DNA from: Candidatus Aminicenantota bacterium
Lineage (GTDB): Bacteria > Acidobacteriota > Aminicenantia > Aminicenantales > Aminicenantaceae
Direction of reading: 5' to 3'
Length of the DNA stretch: 57,303 nucleotides
Assembly (NCBI GenBank): GCA_011042725.1
Contig: DQWD01000337.1
Coordinates: 1 to 57,303, forward strand
Numbering within the stretch: the stretch's first letter is position 1; the number at the start of each line of letters is the position of its first letter. Of the stretch, positions 34,390 to 43,153 are shown piece by piece. The notes beneath the pieces were generated by a model. The model was not told the origin of the DNA. It saw only the letters and a program-made list of their open reading frames with translations, and ran no database searches. Made by a program: the position numbers and the translations under genes.

Positions 34390-35509
34390 GAAGGTTAGTT
34401 AATTCTTGAGCGGCGAGGCTAGAGGTAGGGTAATTTCCTAAAATTTCTTTCATTTTTTGAAAGGAGCGGATCATCTGCTCTCTTCTTTCTTGATTTTCGA
34501 GGATTTCTTGGCTTAAAAGAAAAAGGTTCTCCGCTGTAAAATTATGTTGGATTAATTCGGGAATTACTCTCTGTTCCAAAAGTATATTGACAATACTATA
34601 GTTTTTTACATAGACAAATTTTTTACCTAGGTAATAGGTAAAGGGGGAAATCCGGTAAAAAGCAATTAGCGGTTTTTCCAATAAAGCAGCTTCAAGATTA
34701 GAGATACCGCAGGAGGCCAGAATTAAATCACTGTAAGCCATGGCTTCATATTTGTCTTCTTTTAATATTTTTAGTTCGGGAAAGGGATAGGGGAGATAGC
34801 GATCAATTTCGGAAGAAGTAAGATTTTCGGATTGACAAAGAAGAAATTCGACAGGAAGAGAACTTCGTAAAAGATGCAGGGTTTCCGTGAGCTGAGGGAG
34901 ATGATTTTTCAGCTCCGATGGCCGGCTGCCGGGAAGGAGAGCAATAATTTTTTTTCGGTGATCAAGGTTATATTTTCTTAAGAATTCTTCCCGGGAGAGA
35001 GAAAGCTTAATTTCTTCTTGGAGGGGGTGGCCAATATAAGCGGCTGGGATTTTAGCTTCTTCATAAATCTTTTGCTCGAAAGGAAAGATGAGTAGCATTT
35101 TGGTTACCGATTTTTTGATTGTTTTGAGGCGATTTTTTCGCCAAGCCCAGACAGTAGGGCTGACGTAATAAAGAACAGGAACGCCTTTGCGCCGAAGAAA
35201 ACGACCTAATCGCAGATGGAAATCAGGAGAGTCAATTAGAACAGCCGCTTGGGGTTGGCGGCGGGTTATTTCTTTTTTTAACCAGGAATATAGTTTAAGG
35301 ATACGGGGAAAATGGCTGATTATCTCAAAAACTCCGATGAGGTTTAATTCTCGAAGCGAGGCCAAGGGTTCCAACCCGGCGGCCAACATTTTTTCTCCAC
35401 CAAGGCCAAAAAACTTAGCTTGTGAATTGAGGCGTTTAAATTCACGAATCAAGGCCGCGCCATATTTTTCGCCAGAAGTCTCCCCAGCGGAGATGAAGAT
35501 CTTGGTCAT
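34373..35509 (-). CDS. lpxB: lipid-A-disaccharide synthase
   Basis: Joins UDP-diacylglucosamine and lipid X in lipid A synthesis (GT19), which marks a lipid-A-type outer membrane. It is about 378 residues from the ATG at 35509: MTKIFISAGETSGEKYG, YYVSPTVWAWRKNRLK, LLPGSRPSELKNHL and a C-terminal sugar-nucleotide region CGISNLEAALLEKP. The ORF-track start adds 25 residues unlike the family. The chosen ATG overlaps the pseudopilin stop as ATGA. It ends overlapping DUF192 on the other strand. Confidence 0.95.
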   Translation of the reverse strand: MTKIFISAGETSGEKYGAALIREFKRLNSQAKFFGLGGEKMLAAGLEPLASLRELNLIGVFEIISHFPRILKLYSWLKKEITRRQPQAAVLIDSPDFHLRLGRFLRRKGVPVLYYVSPTVWAWRKNRLKTIKKSVTKMLLIFPFEQKIYEEAKIPAAYIGHPLQEEIKLSLSREEFLRKYNLDHRKKIIALLPGSRPSELKNHLPQLTETLHLLRSSLPVEFLLCQSENLTSSEIDRYLPYPFPELKILKEDKYEAMAYSDLILASCGISNLEAALLEKPLIAFYRISPFTYYLGKKFVYVKNYSIVNILLEQRVIPELIQHNFTAENLFLLSQEILENQERREQMIRSFQKMKEILGNYPTSSLAAQELTNLLKNSS

Positions 35510-36162
35510 TCTTGCCTTTTTTCCTGGCCAAAATAGACGATTTCCGGCATCTTTTGGGGATCTTGCCCGTAGAAAAAGAGCCATTGGTTATAGTATTTTT
35601 GCTGATAGTAAATTTTTATTGATTTTCGTGGTGAAGAGCTGACTACTCCGATGATTTGAGGATTATCTACTTTGGCGACCAGAGCAGCTGGAACGATGAG
35701 TACTTTCTGGAAAGAAATTTGCTGACTGGTCGGTGAAGGAGTTGTTTGGCCAGGTCGGCCACGCCGGGGGGAAGAAGGAGCCGGTCTACCTCGACCACCA
35801 CCTGCCGGAGAAGGGGGAATGAGAATTAAGTCCCATTCTCCATTGGCGGCCATCGGATCTGGGTAGAGACGGCGAAGGCACTTTTTTTCCAGTAGTTCAT
35901 CGAGAGACCGAGGGAAGGCACCAGGGTATTGTTGTTGGAAGAGGCGAATAGCTTCCACATATTGTCGTCCCCGGAAAATGAGTTCTTCTTCTTTTTCTCT
36001 CTGAAGTTGGGTTTCCCAGACAGGAACAGCAATGAGTAGGCCGAGGCTCAGAATGAAAATAACAAACATCAGAAGAAGAAGAGTATACCCAGTTTGTTTT
36101 TTCGGGGCGGGAAAGGAAAAGGAAGAGCCTTCTCCTTCACCAAGTATTGTAGGGAGATCCAT
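35506..36162 (-). CDS. atypical pseudopilin (minor, lacking Glu5)
   Basis: The 218-residue protein has a prepilin-like N-terminus, KKQTGYTLLLLMFVIFILSL, and then EKEEELIFRGRQYVEAIRLF and YPGAFPRSLDELL, as in GspG-type pseudopilins. The usual Glu at position 5 after the cleavage glycine is replaced by Leu, as in GspK-like tip subunits. A Pro/Gly/Arg-rich insert (PPSPAGGGRGRPAPSSP...) lies around residues 117-145. It overlaps the upstream pseudopilin by 26 bases and lpxB by 4. No secretion ATPase or secretin is in the window. Confidence 0.7.
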   Translation of the reverse strand: MDLPTILGEGEGSSFSFPAPKKQTGYTLLLLMFVIFILSLGLLIAVPVWETQLQREKEEELIFRGRQYVEAIRLFQQQYPGAFPRSLDELLEKKCLRRLYPDPMAANGEWDLILIPPSPAGGGRGRPAPSSPRRGRPGQTTPSPTSQQISFQKVLIVPAALVAKVDNPQIIGVVSSSPRKSIKIYYQQKYYNQWLFFYGQDPQKMPEIVYFGQEKRQE

Positions 36163-36544
36163 CGAGTCCTATCTCCTTTGAACCAGACTGAACATCAATC
36201 ACTCCGGGTTGAAGGCCGGCTTGAATCAGTTCTTCGGTAAACTCTTCCCGAATTTCAACCCAGGTATCTTGGGATTTGGTTATCGGATCAAGGGGAATCG
36301 AACGAAGATAGCCTTCTTCCACTAAGGCTTGAAGGGAGGGGGGATATTGGCCTTTGTCCAGGTGATACTGGTTGATGAGTTTGCGAAGAATGAAAAGGTT
36401 TTCTTTAAGCACTGCTTCGCGAGCTCGTTTAGCTGCGGTTTGATATTGCGGAATGGCCAAGCCAAGGAGAATTCCGATGATGGCCAGAACAATGATTAAT
36501 TCAATAAGGGTAAATCCTGACCGTGGAGAGTCCATTTTTTTCAC
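36137..36544 (-). CDS. type II secretion GspG-like pseudopilin
   Basis: The 135-residue protein has a canonical prepilin peptidase site and helix: SGFTLIELIIVLAIIGILLG, with Glu5 present. GspG-like features follow: LRKLINQYHLDKGQYPPSLQALVEEGYL and IPLDPITKS. The end (GSKEIGLDGSPYNTW) matches the major-pseudopilin tail. It overlaps the neighbouring pseudopilin genes by 4 and 26 bases, so the three are translated as a block. Confidence 0.85.
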   Translation of the reverse strand: MKKMDSPRSGFTLIELIIVLAIIGILLGLAIPQYQTAAKRAREAVLKENLFILRKLINQYHLDKGQYPPSLQALVEEGYLRSIPLDPITKSQDTWVEIREEFTEELIQAGLQPGVIDVQSGSKEIGLDGSPYNTW

Positions 36545-37023
36545 CAGTCCCTGTATTTAGTTCCATCCAGAGCTGTGGCCTGGCTCTTGGTATAAACATC
36601 ATAAACATTTTCTCCTCCCCAAACATCGGAGTCAGGGTCATCTTGGTAAGATCTCAGCCCCCAATCATAAGAATTAGTCATCGGGTCTTTAGGAATCCGT
36701 CGTAAAAAACGAACTATCCTTTCCACACGATTGCCTTGGATGGTTTCTTCGATTTCGACTCCATTAACTAGGGTTTCCAGATCGGGAGGATAACCATATG
36801 TATCTTCGTCAAATTCAAACTTTTTTTCATCGGCTAATTGTTTGTAGGCGTCAATAGCTTCGCGGAGGATTCGTAAGTTGCGTCTAAGTTCAATCTCTTT
36901 TTCCCTTTTGATGGCCACTTGGGCGAGAGGAATGGCTACTCCGGCCAGAATAGCCAGAATAGTTAGGGTCACCAGCATTTCGATGAGGGTAAAACCTTGT
37001 TGTCGGGAGAAGACAACTTTCAT
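36541..37023 (-). CDS. type II secretion GspG-like pseudopilin
   Basis: The 160-residue protein has the prepilin site QQGFTLIEMLVTLTILAILAG with Glu5, then LRRNLRILREAIDAYKQLAD, YGYPPDLETLV and a C-terminal KDPMTNSYDWGLRS. The tail (ATALDGTKYRDW) resembles that of the next gene, so the two are probably duplicates. It starts 22 bases after pnp. Confidence 0.85.
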   Translation of the reverse strand: MKVVFSRQQGFTLIEMLVTLTILAILAGVAIPLAQVAIKREKEIELRRNLRILREAIDAYKQLADEKKFEFDEDTYGYPPDLETLVNGVEIEETIQGNRVERIVRFLRRIPKDPMTNSYDWGLRSYQDDPDSDVWGGENVYDVYTKSQATALDGTKYRDW

Positions 37024-37045
37024 TTCTAGTTGTTGATATTTTGGT

Positions 37046-39205
37046 TTAAAACCATTTTTTTGAAGAATGGCTTTTGGAGGACTCCCTTCGTTGATAACTT
37101 CTTCCTCGATCGAAGGATCGGGGAGGAGATGGCTCCAGAACCTTCTTGCTTAATTTTATTTTGTGATCATCATCGATGGCAAGAACTTTAACTTTAACTG
37201 TATCACCAATCTTGAATACATCGCGAGCGCTTCGAACTCGACGATGGGAAATTTCAGAAACATGGAGAAGGCCCACGATGTTAGGTAGTATTTCAACAAA
37301 GGCCCCGTAATCTTCGATCCGGACCACTTTCCCGGTGTAGATTTTTCCTACCTCCGCTTCGACGGTAATTTCACGAATCATCTGGCGCGCTTTTTCGGCG
37401 GCTTCGGTATTTTCAGCGGCGATGATTATTTTGCCTGTTTCTTCAATATCGATTTTGGCATTGGTCGCCGCGAGAATCTTCTTGATGTGTTTTCCCGAAG
37501 GGCCGATAACATCAGGAACTTTTTCAGGGTTAATGAAGAGGGTAATAATGCAAGGAGCATAAGGAGAAATATTGGGGCGAGGAGCAGGAAGGACGGCCTG
37601 CATTTTGTCGAGGACCTCCAGGCGGGCTTCTTTTGCTTGGCGAAGACCTTGGCGGAAAATATCTAGAGAAATCCCCGGAATTTTGAGATCCATCTGAATG
37701 GCCGTGACCCCTTTTTTAGTACCGGCTGTTTTTAGATCCATGTCGCCAAAGTGATCTTCCAAGCCAGCTATATCAGTCAGTAAAGAATATTTTTCTCCCT
37801 CCTTCACCAAGCCGATGGCGATACCGGCCACGATCATCGACAGAGGTACTCCGGCATCCATTAGAGCGAGAACTCCTCCGCAAACCGTGGCCATCGAAGA
37901 AGAGCCGTTGGATTCCAATATATCGGACACAATCCGGATGGTATAAGGAAAATCTTCCTCGGGGGGAATCGAGGGAAGGATTGCCTTTTCAGCCAGAGCT
38001 CCATGACCAATCTCTCTTCTTCCGGGAGCACGGAGGAAGCTGACCTCCCCGACGCTGAAAGGTGGAAAATTATAATGAAGCATAAACCGTTTGGCATCAC
38101 CTTCGCTTAGTCCATTGAGACGTTGGACATCTTCAAAAGTGCCCAAGGTTACTGTTGCTAAGCATTGGGTCTCACCTCTGGTAAAGAGAGCAGAACCATG
38201 AGTTCGCGGTAACAAACCGATTTCAATCGAAATGGGCCTTATGTCAGTCAAGGAGCGTCCGTCAACCCGTTTTTTCTCTTCCAAAATTAAGCGGCGGACC
38301 AGATTTTTTTCAATTTGATAAAAGATTTCTCTTGTTTCCTGAATATTTTCTTCGTCTTCAGCAGGGATTTCAGCTAAAAGGCCTTCTAAGATTTGTTTTA
38401 TTTTTTCCTCTTTAGCCTTCTTGCCTTGAACTTGAATAGCTTCTTTTAGTTGATCGAGAACTTTTTGTTCGATTTCTTGGTATTTTTGAGAATTAACTTG
38501 GGGGGGTGAAAATTCCCTTTTCGAGATATTGAGTTGAGCATAGAGCTCAGCTTGAGCCTGAATTATTTTCTTAATTTCTTTTTCTGCTAATTCAACACCT
38601 TGGACGATGATTTCTTCTTCTAGTTCTTTGGCCCCGGTTTCAATCATGATAATTCCCTGATCACTGCCGACAACAACCATATTTAACAAGCTTTCTTCCA
38701 GCTGAGAGACCGTGGGGTTAATGATGTATTCATTATTTAAATAACCAATTTTGACTGCTCCCAGGGGAGTGGTGAAAGGGATGTCAGAAAAGAGCAGCGC
38801 GGTTGAGGCTCCGATTATGCCTAGAGTATCGGGCTCATTTTGCATGTCGGCGGAGAGAAGAAGAGCAACAATTTGGGTGTCGTTGAAGTAGCCCTCCGGA
38901 AAAAGCGGCCTGATAGGCCGGTCAATCATGCGGCTAACTAAAACTTCTCTTTCCGAAGGTTTGCCTTCTCTTTTGAAAAACCCACCCGGGAATTTGCCCG
39001 CGGCATAAGTGTTTTCCCGGTAATCAACAATTAGGGGTAGGAAAGGCCGAGGCTCTTTAATATCCTTTTTGGAAGTAGCGGAAATAAACATGATGGTGTC
39101 GCCATAGCGGATTAAAACTGAGCCATCCGCTTGGCGTCCCATGCGTCCTGTTTCTATTGATAGCGACCTTCCTCCAATTTCTAGATTTATAGTATTTTCA
39201 GACAT
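37046..39205 (-). CDS. pnp: polyribonucleotide nucleotidyltransferase (PNPase)
   Basis: A 3'-to-5' phosphorolytic exoribonuclease of the RNA degradosome. The 719-residue protein has a first RNase PH domain (1-~140), a helical linker, a second catalytic RNase PH domain (FLRAPGRREIGHGALAE; EDHFGDMDLKTAGTKKG), KH (VIGPSGKHIKKIL) and S1 (GKIYTGKVVRIEDYGAFVE). A short basic tail follows. It lies 24 bases downstream of rpsO, the classical order. Confidence 0.97.
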   Translation of the reverse strand: MSENTINLEIGGRSLSIETGRMGRQADGSVLIRYGDTIMFISATSKKDIKEPRPFLPLIVDYRENTYAAGKFPGGFFKREGKPSEREVLVSRMIDRPIRPLFPEGYFNDTQIVALLLSADMQNEPDTLGIIGASTALLFSDIPFTTPLGAVKIGYLNNEYIINPTVSQLEESLLNMVVVGSDQGIIMIETGAKELEEEIIVQGVELAEKEIKKIIQAQAELYAQLNISKREFSPPQVNSQKYQEIEQKVLDQLKEAIQVQGKKAKEEKIKQILEGLLAEIPAEDEENIQETREIFYQIEKNLVRRLILEEKKRVDGRSLTDIRPISIEIGLLPRTHGSALFTRGETQCLATVTLGTFEDVQRLNGLSEGDAKRFMLHYNFPPFSVGEVSFLRAPGRREIGHGALAEKAILPSIPPEEDFPYTIRIVSDILESNGSSSMATVCGGVLALMDAGVPLSMIVAGIAIGLVKEGEKYSLLTDIAGLEDHFGDMDLKTAGTKKGVTAIQMDLKIPGISLDIFRQGLRQAKEARLEVLDKMQAVLPAPRPNISPYAPCIITLFINPEKVPDVIGPSGKHIKKILAATNAKIDIEETGKIIIAAENTEAAEKARQMIREITVEAEVGKIYTGKVVRIEDYGAFVEILPNIVGLLHVSEISHRRVRSARDVFKIGDTVKVKVLAIDDDHKIKLSKKVLEPSPPRSFDRGRSYQRRESSKSHSSKKWF

Positions 39206-39229
39206 TTATGTTTTCCTGACGTTTTCTGG

Positions 39230-39496
39230 CTATTTTCTGAGATTTAGACTTTTGATCAGCTTTTCGTAGCGGCTGGGGTCTTTCTTTTTTAGATAAGCCA
39301 GTAATCTTTTGCGTTGACCAACCAGCTTCATTAAGCCCGTCCGGGAGTGAAAATCCTTTTTGTGGCGGGCAAAATGTTGGGATAGATAATTGATTCGGTG
39401 AGTTAAGAGGGCAACCTGAACTTCAGGTGAGCCAGTATCTTTAGGATTAGTTCGAAATTCTTCAATTATCTTCGTTCTTTCATCTTTGCTAAGCAC
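39230..39496 (-). CDS. rpsO: 30S ribosomal protein S15
   Basis: The 88-residue uS15 binds the central domain of 16S rRNA early in 30S assembly. The sequence is canonical: [35 protein letters not shown] and [12 protein letters not shown]. First gene of the rpsO-pnp-pseudopilin-lpxB block. Confidence 0.98.
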   Translation of the reverse strand: MLSKDERTKIIEEFRTNPKDTGSPEVQVALLTHRINYLSQHFARHKKDFHSRTGLMKLVGQRKRLLAYLKKKDPSRYEKLIKSLNLRK

Positions 39497-39810
39497 TTTT
39501 TGTTCTCCTTCAGAATTAAATTATACTTCTTCTTTTTTTCTCTAATAGCTTACCAGAAACTTAATTCCTTGTAAATTCTTTTTCCTGAATTGTTTCCTAA
39601 AGCATGATGAAAAAACTGGTGAAAAACTGGTGACAGCTCACATATTTACCTAATTTTTTATCGAGTTATCGAGAATGATCCAGGCCGAAATGAAGTGTCA
39701 GTCATCATTTTCACCTCGCGCTTTTGGAGATGCTTAGGCTCCCCGGGAAGTAATTGAACTGGTTGGAGGCTTGTGCTAGAGTCAAAGATGACTTTAAAGG
39801 CTAGAAAATC
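39497..39810. other. divergent intergenic region
   Basis: It contains REP-like copy B, and at 39711-39779 a degraded frame (AFGDA*APREVIELVGG). The rpsO promoter should lie near 39500-39600; I could not pick clear boxes. Confidence 0.4.
39611..39660 (+). repeat. REP-like palindromic element, copy B
   Basis: ACTGGT-GAAAA-ACTGGTGACAGCTCAcatATTTACC. Same element as at 2-53 and 51196-51298, with one arm of the inner palindrome mutated (TCACA in place of TCACC). Lies between divergent genes. Confidence 0.6.
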
Positions 39811-40365
39811 ATGCCCAGTTATTTACTTTTAATTTTTAATCTTATCCTTCTGGCTGTCAGTTGGGTTATGCTCATTTATGCTTACCCCCGTTTGCCTTCA
39901 TTTATTCCCCTCTGGCTAAATTTTAGCGGTTCCCCTTTCCTGTATTCCAAGTCATTGTTGATTTTTCTTTATCCCCTGGGAGAAACAATTTTTAATTTAC
40001 TATTTATTAAATTGGCGCGCTTGAGAATTAGATGGCCTCAACCAAAAAAGGCAGTTAAAGGGCTCCCGGCGACTTCAGCTAGTTCTCGCTCTCGGTTAAG
40101 ACAAGAGTTTACCCTTCTGGCCTTAATTTTTTTCAACTTAATTTTTATCCACGTGGAACGAAGCTTGATCCTTGTGGCTCATCAAGTAGAAAAAGGGGTC
40201 AATTCTTTCTACTTTTTGATGTTATTCTTAATCTTAATTATGCTTATCCCTTATTACCGTATCCGCGAATTGATGGAAAAAAAGCAAAGCCAGAGCAGGC
40301 CCCGCGTTTCGCCCAAGAATCAAAAAGGAAAAAAGTTGAAAAAAAAGAACCAAGAAAATAGTTAA
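39811..40365 (+). CDS. small multi-pass membrane protein of unknown function
   Basis: The 184-residue protein has about four membrane segments (residues ~3-24, ~45-68, ~98-122, ~135-152). A periplasmic-loop-like YPRLPSFIPLWLNFSG recalls DUF1648-type proteins. A very basic tail (KKQSQSRPRVSPKNQKGKKLKKK) ends it. No enzyme motif is seen. The ribosome site is weak. It is a single-gene unit. Confidence 0.55.
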   Translation: MPSYLLLIFNLILLAVSWVMLIYAYPRLPSFIPLWLNFSGSPFLYSKSLLIFLYPLGETIFNLLFIKLARLRIRWPQPKKAVKGLPATSASSRSRLRQEFTLLALIFFNLIFIHVERSLILVAHQVEKGVNSFYFLMLFLILIMLIPYYRIRELMEKKQSQSRPRVSPKNQKGKKLKKKNQENS

Positions 40366-40425
40366 TAAAACTTTAATTACTAATAATCTAACTTTAACAA
40401 AATGGGTTTAGGTTGAGGCTATAGA

Positions 40426-40674
40426 TTATTTTTTGGATGATTGTTGATTCTGGAGAAGGTAAGCCTTCCTTTGAAGGAGGTGTTTAGCGTAGAGCGAATC
40501 TAATCCTCCCTGCGTTTCCTGGACATGCTTGAGTTGCTCTTCAACCTCGGCCAGGGTCATTCGATTGATTTTCTTTTTTTTGGGGGGAGCGTCATCCTTA
40601 GTTTCTTGTTTAGCCTCTTCTGGAGATTGGGGCTTAGTTTTAGATTCTTCAGGAGAGCTTTTTTCTTCAGCCAT
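40426..40674 (-). CDS. small charged protein of unknown function
   Basis: The product is 82 residues from the ATG at 40674, preceded by a good AAGGAAGG site; the ORF-track TTG start is not needed. The first 45 residues are Glu/Lys/Pro-rich and probably disordered. The last 35 (LAEVEEQLKHVQETQGGLDSLY...) form an amphipathic or coiled-coil helix. No family is recognised. Confidence 0.55.
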   Translation of the reverse strand: MAEEKSSPEESKTKPQSPEEAKQETKDDAPPKKKKINRMTLAEVEEQLKHVQETQGGLDSLYAKHLLQRKAYLLQNQQSSKK

Positions 40675-40874
40675 TTGGTTTCCTTCCTTATCCAATTTCA
40701 ATGGTAATTATTTTTAGAAAAGAAGAATACACAATTTGGCTTAAAATATCAATCTTTTTCCCAGGCTCAAAAAATCTCCAAAATGAGGATGAGCCAAAGG
40801 CTGTTACCCAGGCTAAAACGGCAGGAAAATTTTTCTCTATTGGTCAAAATGGAGGTTGAGAATTAAGTCAGTGG

Positions 40875-40904
40875 TTGCCTTTTACCAATCAAGTTTAGTA
40901 TAGT
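40875..40904 (+). promoter_or_regulatory. promoter of kdtA
   Basis: TTGCCT, 18 bases, TATAGT. The predicted transcription start (~40911) lies only about four bases before the ATG at 40915, and no Shine-Dalgarno site is present. Confidence 0.45.
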
Positions 40905-40914
40905 CTTGCTCAGA

Positions 40915-42258
40915 ATGTATATTTTATATACTTGGCTACTAGCTTTCGCTCTTTTGATTTTCTATATTCCCTATTATTTTTTTCATTATCGAGTGCGACG
41001 GCGGCAAAAACTTTACCTTAAAGACAGGCTTGGTCTAAATTTGAAAAGCCTTTCTCCCCCTGATTCTCAACGACCTGTTTTGTGGTTTCACGCTGTTTCT
41101 GTTGGAGAAAGCCTATCTCTTCAGGGATTGATAAGGGCTCTTCGAAAAAAACACCCCGAATATGAGCTTAACCTCTCGTGTTTAACAAGTTCAGGAATGG
41201 AAGTAGCCAGCTCCAAGCTCAAGCAGGTTGACCGTCTCTTTTTTATTCCCTTTGATTTTGGTTTTATCCATAAGAAATACTTTGACTATCTCCACCCGGA
41301 TTTGTTAGTACTGGTGGAATCAGAGTATTGGCCCAATTTATTGAGGGCGGCTCGACGAAGAGGATGTCCGATCTTGGTGATTAATGCCCGAATGACAGAA
41401 AAAGTCTTTCGGCGTTACCGGCGCCTTAAGTTTTTGACTTCCCGATTGTTGAATCAAGTCGATAAGTTCTTAGTTCCTTCGGAAAAAGAGAAGCAAAGAC
41501 TTAGGCTTTTGGGGGTGGGAGAGGATAAAATAATGATCTCTGGTAATATGAAATGTGATCTTGAGCTTCCTTCCGTCACCGAAGAAGAGCGCCAACAACT
41601 GAGACGGAAATTTGGGTTTGAACGGCTGATTTTTTCCCGCCCGGTCCAAGTTTTTATGGCCGGGAGTATCCACCAAGGTGAGGAGGAAAAAATTCTCCGG
41701 GCCTTTAGCTTGGTTCGGAAAGAAAAAAGGCCGTATCTTCTAGTCATTGCGCCTCGTCATCTTGACTGGGTGGAGGAGATTGTTCGACTTGCTCATCAAT
41801 ACGGTTTTAAATGCCAAAGGCGGACTAAGCTTGTTGAAAATGATCTGGATGAAAGAACAAAAGCCCAGAAAGTAGCTTCTCCGCCTGACTGGGATGTCTT
41901 GGTTTTGGACACAATTGGCGAGTTGGCTACCTGGTATGCTCTGGCCGATGTGGTTTTAATTGGCGGTAGCTTGATTCCTTGGGGTGGCCATAATCTTTTG
42001 GAACCTGCTTTTTACGGCCGGCCAATTTATTTCGGGCCTTATATGCATAATTTTCAGGAGTTGAGCGATAAATTCAGGCACTCAGGCGGGGCTCAAATGG
42101 TTCAAGATGAAAAAGAACTAGCACGAATTCTCGTCCAAACCACGGAAGAGGAATTTCGCCAAAAAGGGAAAAAGGCTCAATTAACCCTTCGGGAACTCCA
42201 AGGGGCTACCGCGATAATTATCAGTGAAATTGAAAAACTTATTGACAAAAATGGTTAA
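40915..42258 (+). CDS. kdtA: 3-deoxy-D-manno-octulosonic acid (Kdo) transferase
   Basis: Adds Kdo to lipid IVA at the inner membrane (GT30). It is about 447 residues with an N-terminal anchor helix (LYTWLLAFALLIFYIPYYFF), the donor-half motif VLWFHAVSVGESLSL, LVESEYWPNLL, and the C-terminal GGSLIPWGGHNLLEPA. ATG at 40915 is preferred to the TTG three codons earlier. It overlaps the following PAP2 gene by eight bases. Confidence 0.94.
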   Translation: MYILYTWLLAFALLIFYIPYYFFHYRVRRRQKLYLKDRLGLNLKSLSPPDSQRPVLWFHAVSVGESLSLQGLIRALRKKHPEYELNLSCLTSSGMEVASSKLKQVDRLFFIPFDFGFIHKKYFDYLHPDLLVLVESEYWPNLLRAARRRGCPILVINARMTEKVFRRYRRLKFLTSRLLNQVDKFLVPSEKEKQRLRLLGVGEDKIMISGNMKCDLELPSVTEEERQQLRRKFGFERLIFSRPVQVFMAGSIHQGEEEKILRAFSLVRKEKRPYLLVIAPRHLDWVEEIVRLAHQYGFKCQRRTKLVENDLDERTKAQKVASPPDWDVLVLDTIGELATWYALADVVLIGGSLIPWGGHNLLEPAFYGRPIYFGPYMHNFQELSDKFRHSGGAQMVQDEKELARILVQTTEEEFRQKGKKAQLTLRELQGATAIIISEIEKLIDKNG

Positions 42259-43078
42259 AAAATTAAGTTTAGGGTGGGGATTAGTATTCTGTTTGCTAAT
42301 GAATTATAGCCTTGCGCAAGAAAATAATCCTAATAACAGGGAAAGTTACCGCTTAAATAAAGATTTTTTAACCCGGACCGCTAAAGATTTGGGAGCGATT
42401 AGTTCAGCCCCATTTTCATGGGAAAAATCAGATTGGTTGAAATTTGCTTTTATTACCAGCGCGGGGGTAATTGTTTATTTTGTGGATAAACCTCTTCATG
42501 ATTGGGTTGAGGAGAATAAAACCGAAAGTTCTACCGATATTTCTAACTTTGTTTCCTATTTTGGGCACGGAGGAGTAATTGTTGCCGGGGCAGGAACTGG
42601 CTATTTGGTCGGGGAGTTAACCCACAGCGCCGAATGGAGAAAAACAGCGCTGCTGTCGCTGGAAAGTTGGGGCGCCTCGGGACTTTTGGTAACTTTGATG
42701 AAATTTCTTATTGGCCGGGAACGACCTTATGTCGAACATAAGGCCAATAGTTTCCATCCCTTCGCCTTCAAATCGGCTTACCGTTCTTTTCCTTCCGGCC
42801 ACGCCACTTCCGCCTTCGCCGTAGCAGCGGTTGTTGCCGAGCAAGTGGAAAGTAAAGTTGTGGATGGGATGGTTTACACCTTGGCCTCGTTGGTGTCCCT
42901 TTCGCGGGTTCATGACGGCGAACATTGGATGTCTGATGTTCTAATTGGCAGTGCTTTAGGTTACCTTGTAGGAAAGAAAATTTGCCGGTTACATTCTAAA
43001 ACTTCCCCTTCGCCTCTTGCTTTTAAAGTGAAATTTACTTGCCAGGGGGCGTCTTTCACCTGTCAATACTTTTTCTAG
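42251..43078 (+). CDS. exported PAP2-family phosphatase
   Basis: The product is about 275 residues from the ATG at 42251, which begins a signal peptide (MVKKLSLGWGLVFCLLMNYSLAQ). The phosphatase signature is complete: KFLIGRERP, FPSGHATSAF and SRVHDGEHWMSD. Members dephosphorylate undecaprenyl pyrophosphate, phosphatidic acid or lipid A. Coupling to kdtA by an eight-base overlap makes a lipid A or carrier-lipid substrate attractive, but that is inference. Confidence 0.88.
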   Translation: MVKKLSLGWGLVFCLLMNYSLAQENNPNNRESYRLNKDFLTRTAKDLGAISSAPFSWEKSDWLKFAFITSAGVIVYFVDKPLHDWVEENKTESSTDISNFVSYFGHGGVIVAGAGTGYLVGELTHSAEWRKTALLSLESWGASGLLVTLMKFLIGRERPYVEHKANSFHPFAFKSAYRSFPSGHATSAFAVAAVVAEQVESKVVDGMVYTLASLVSLSRVHDGEHWMSDVLIGSALGYLVGKKICRLHSKTSPSPLAFKVKFTCQGASFTCQYFF

Positions 43079-43153
43079 GGTCAGGAGAAGGCTAACAGAG
43101 GAAAAGTGAAATTAAAAATAGAGAAAAATAACAGACTTAAAAAGGAGAAAAAA

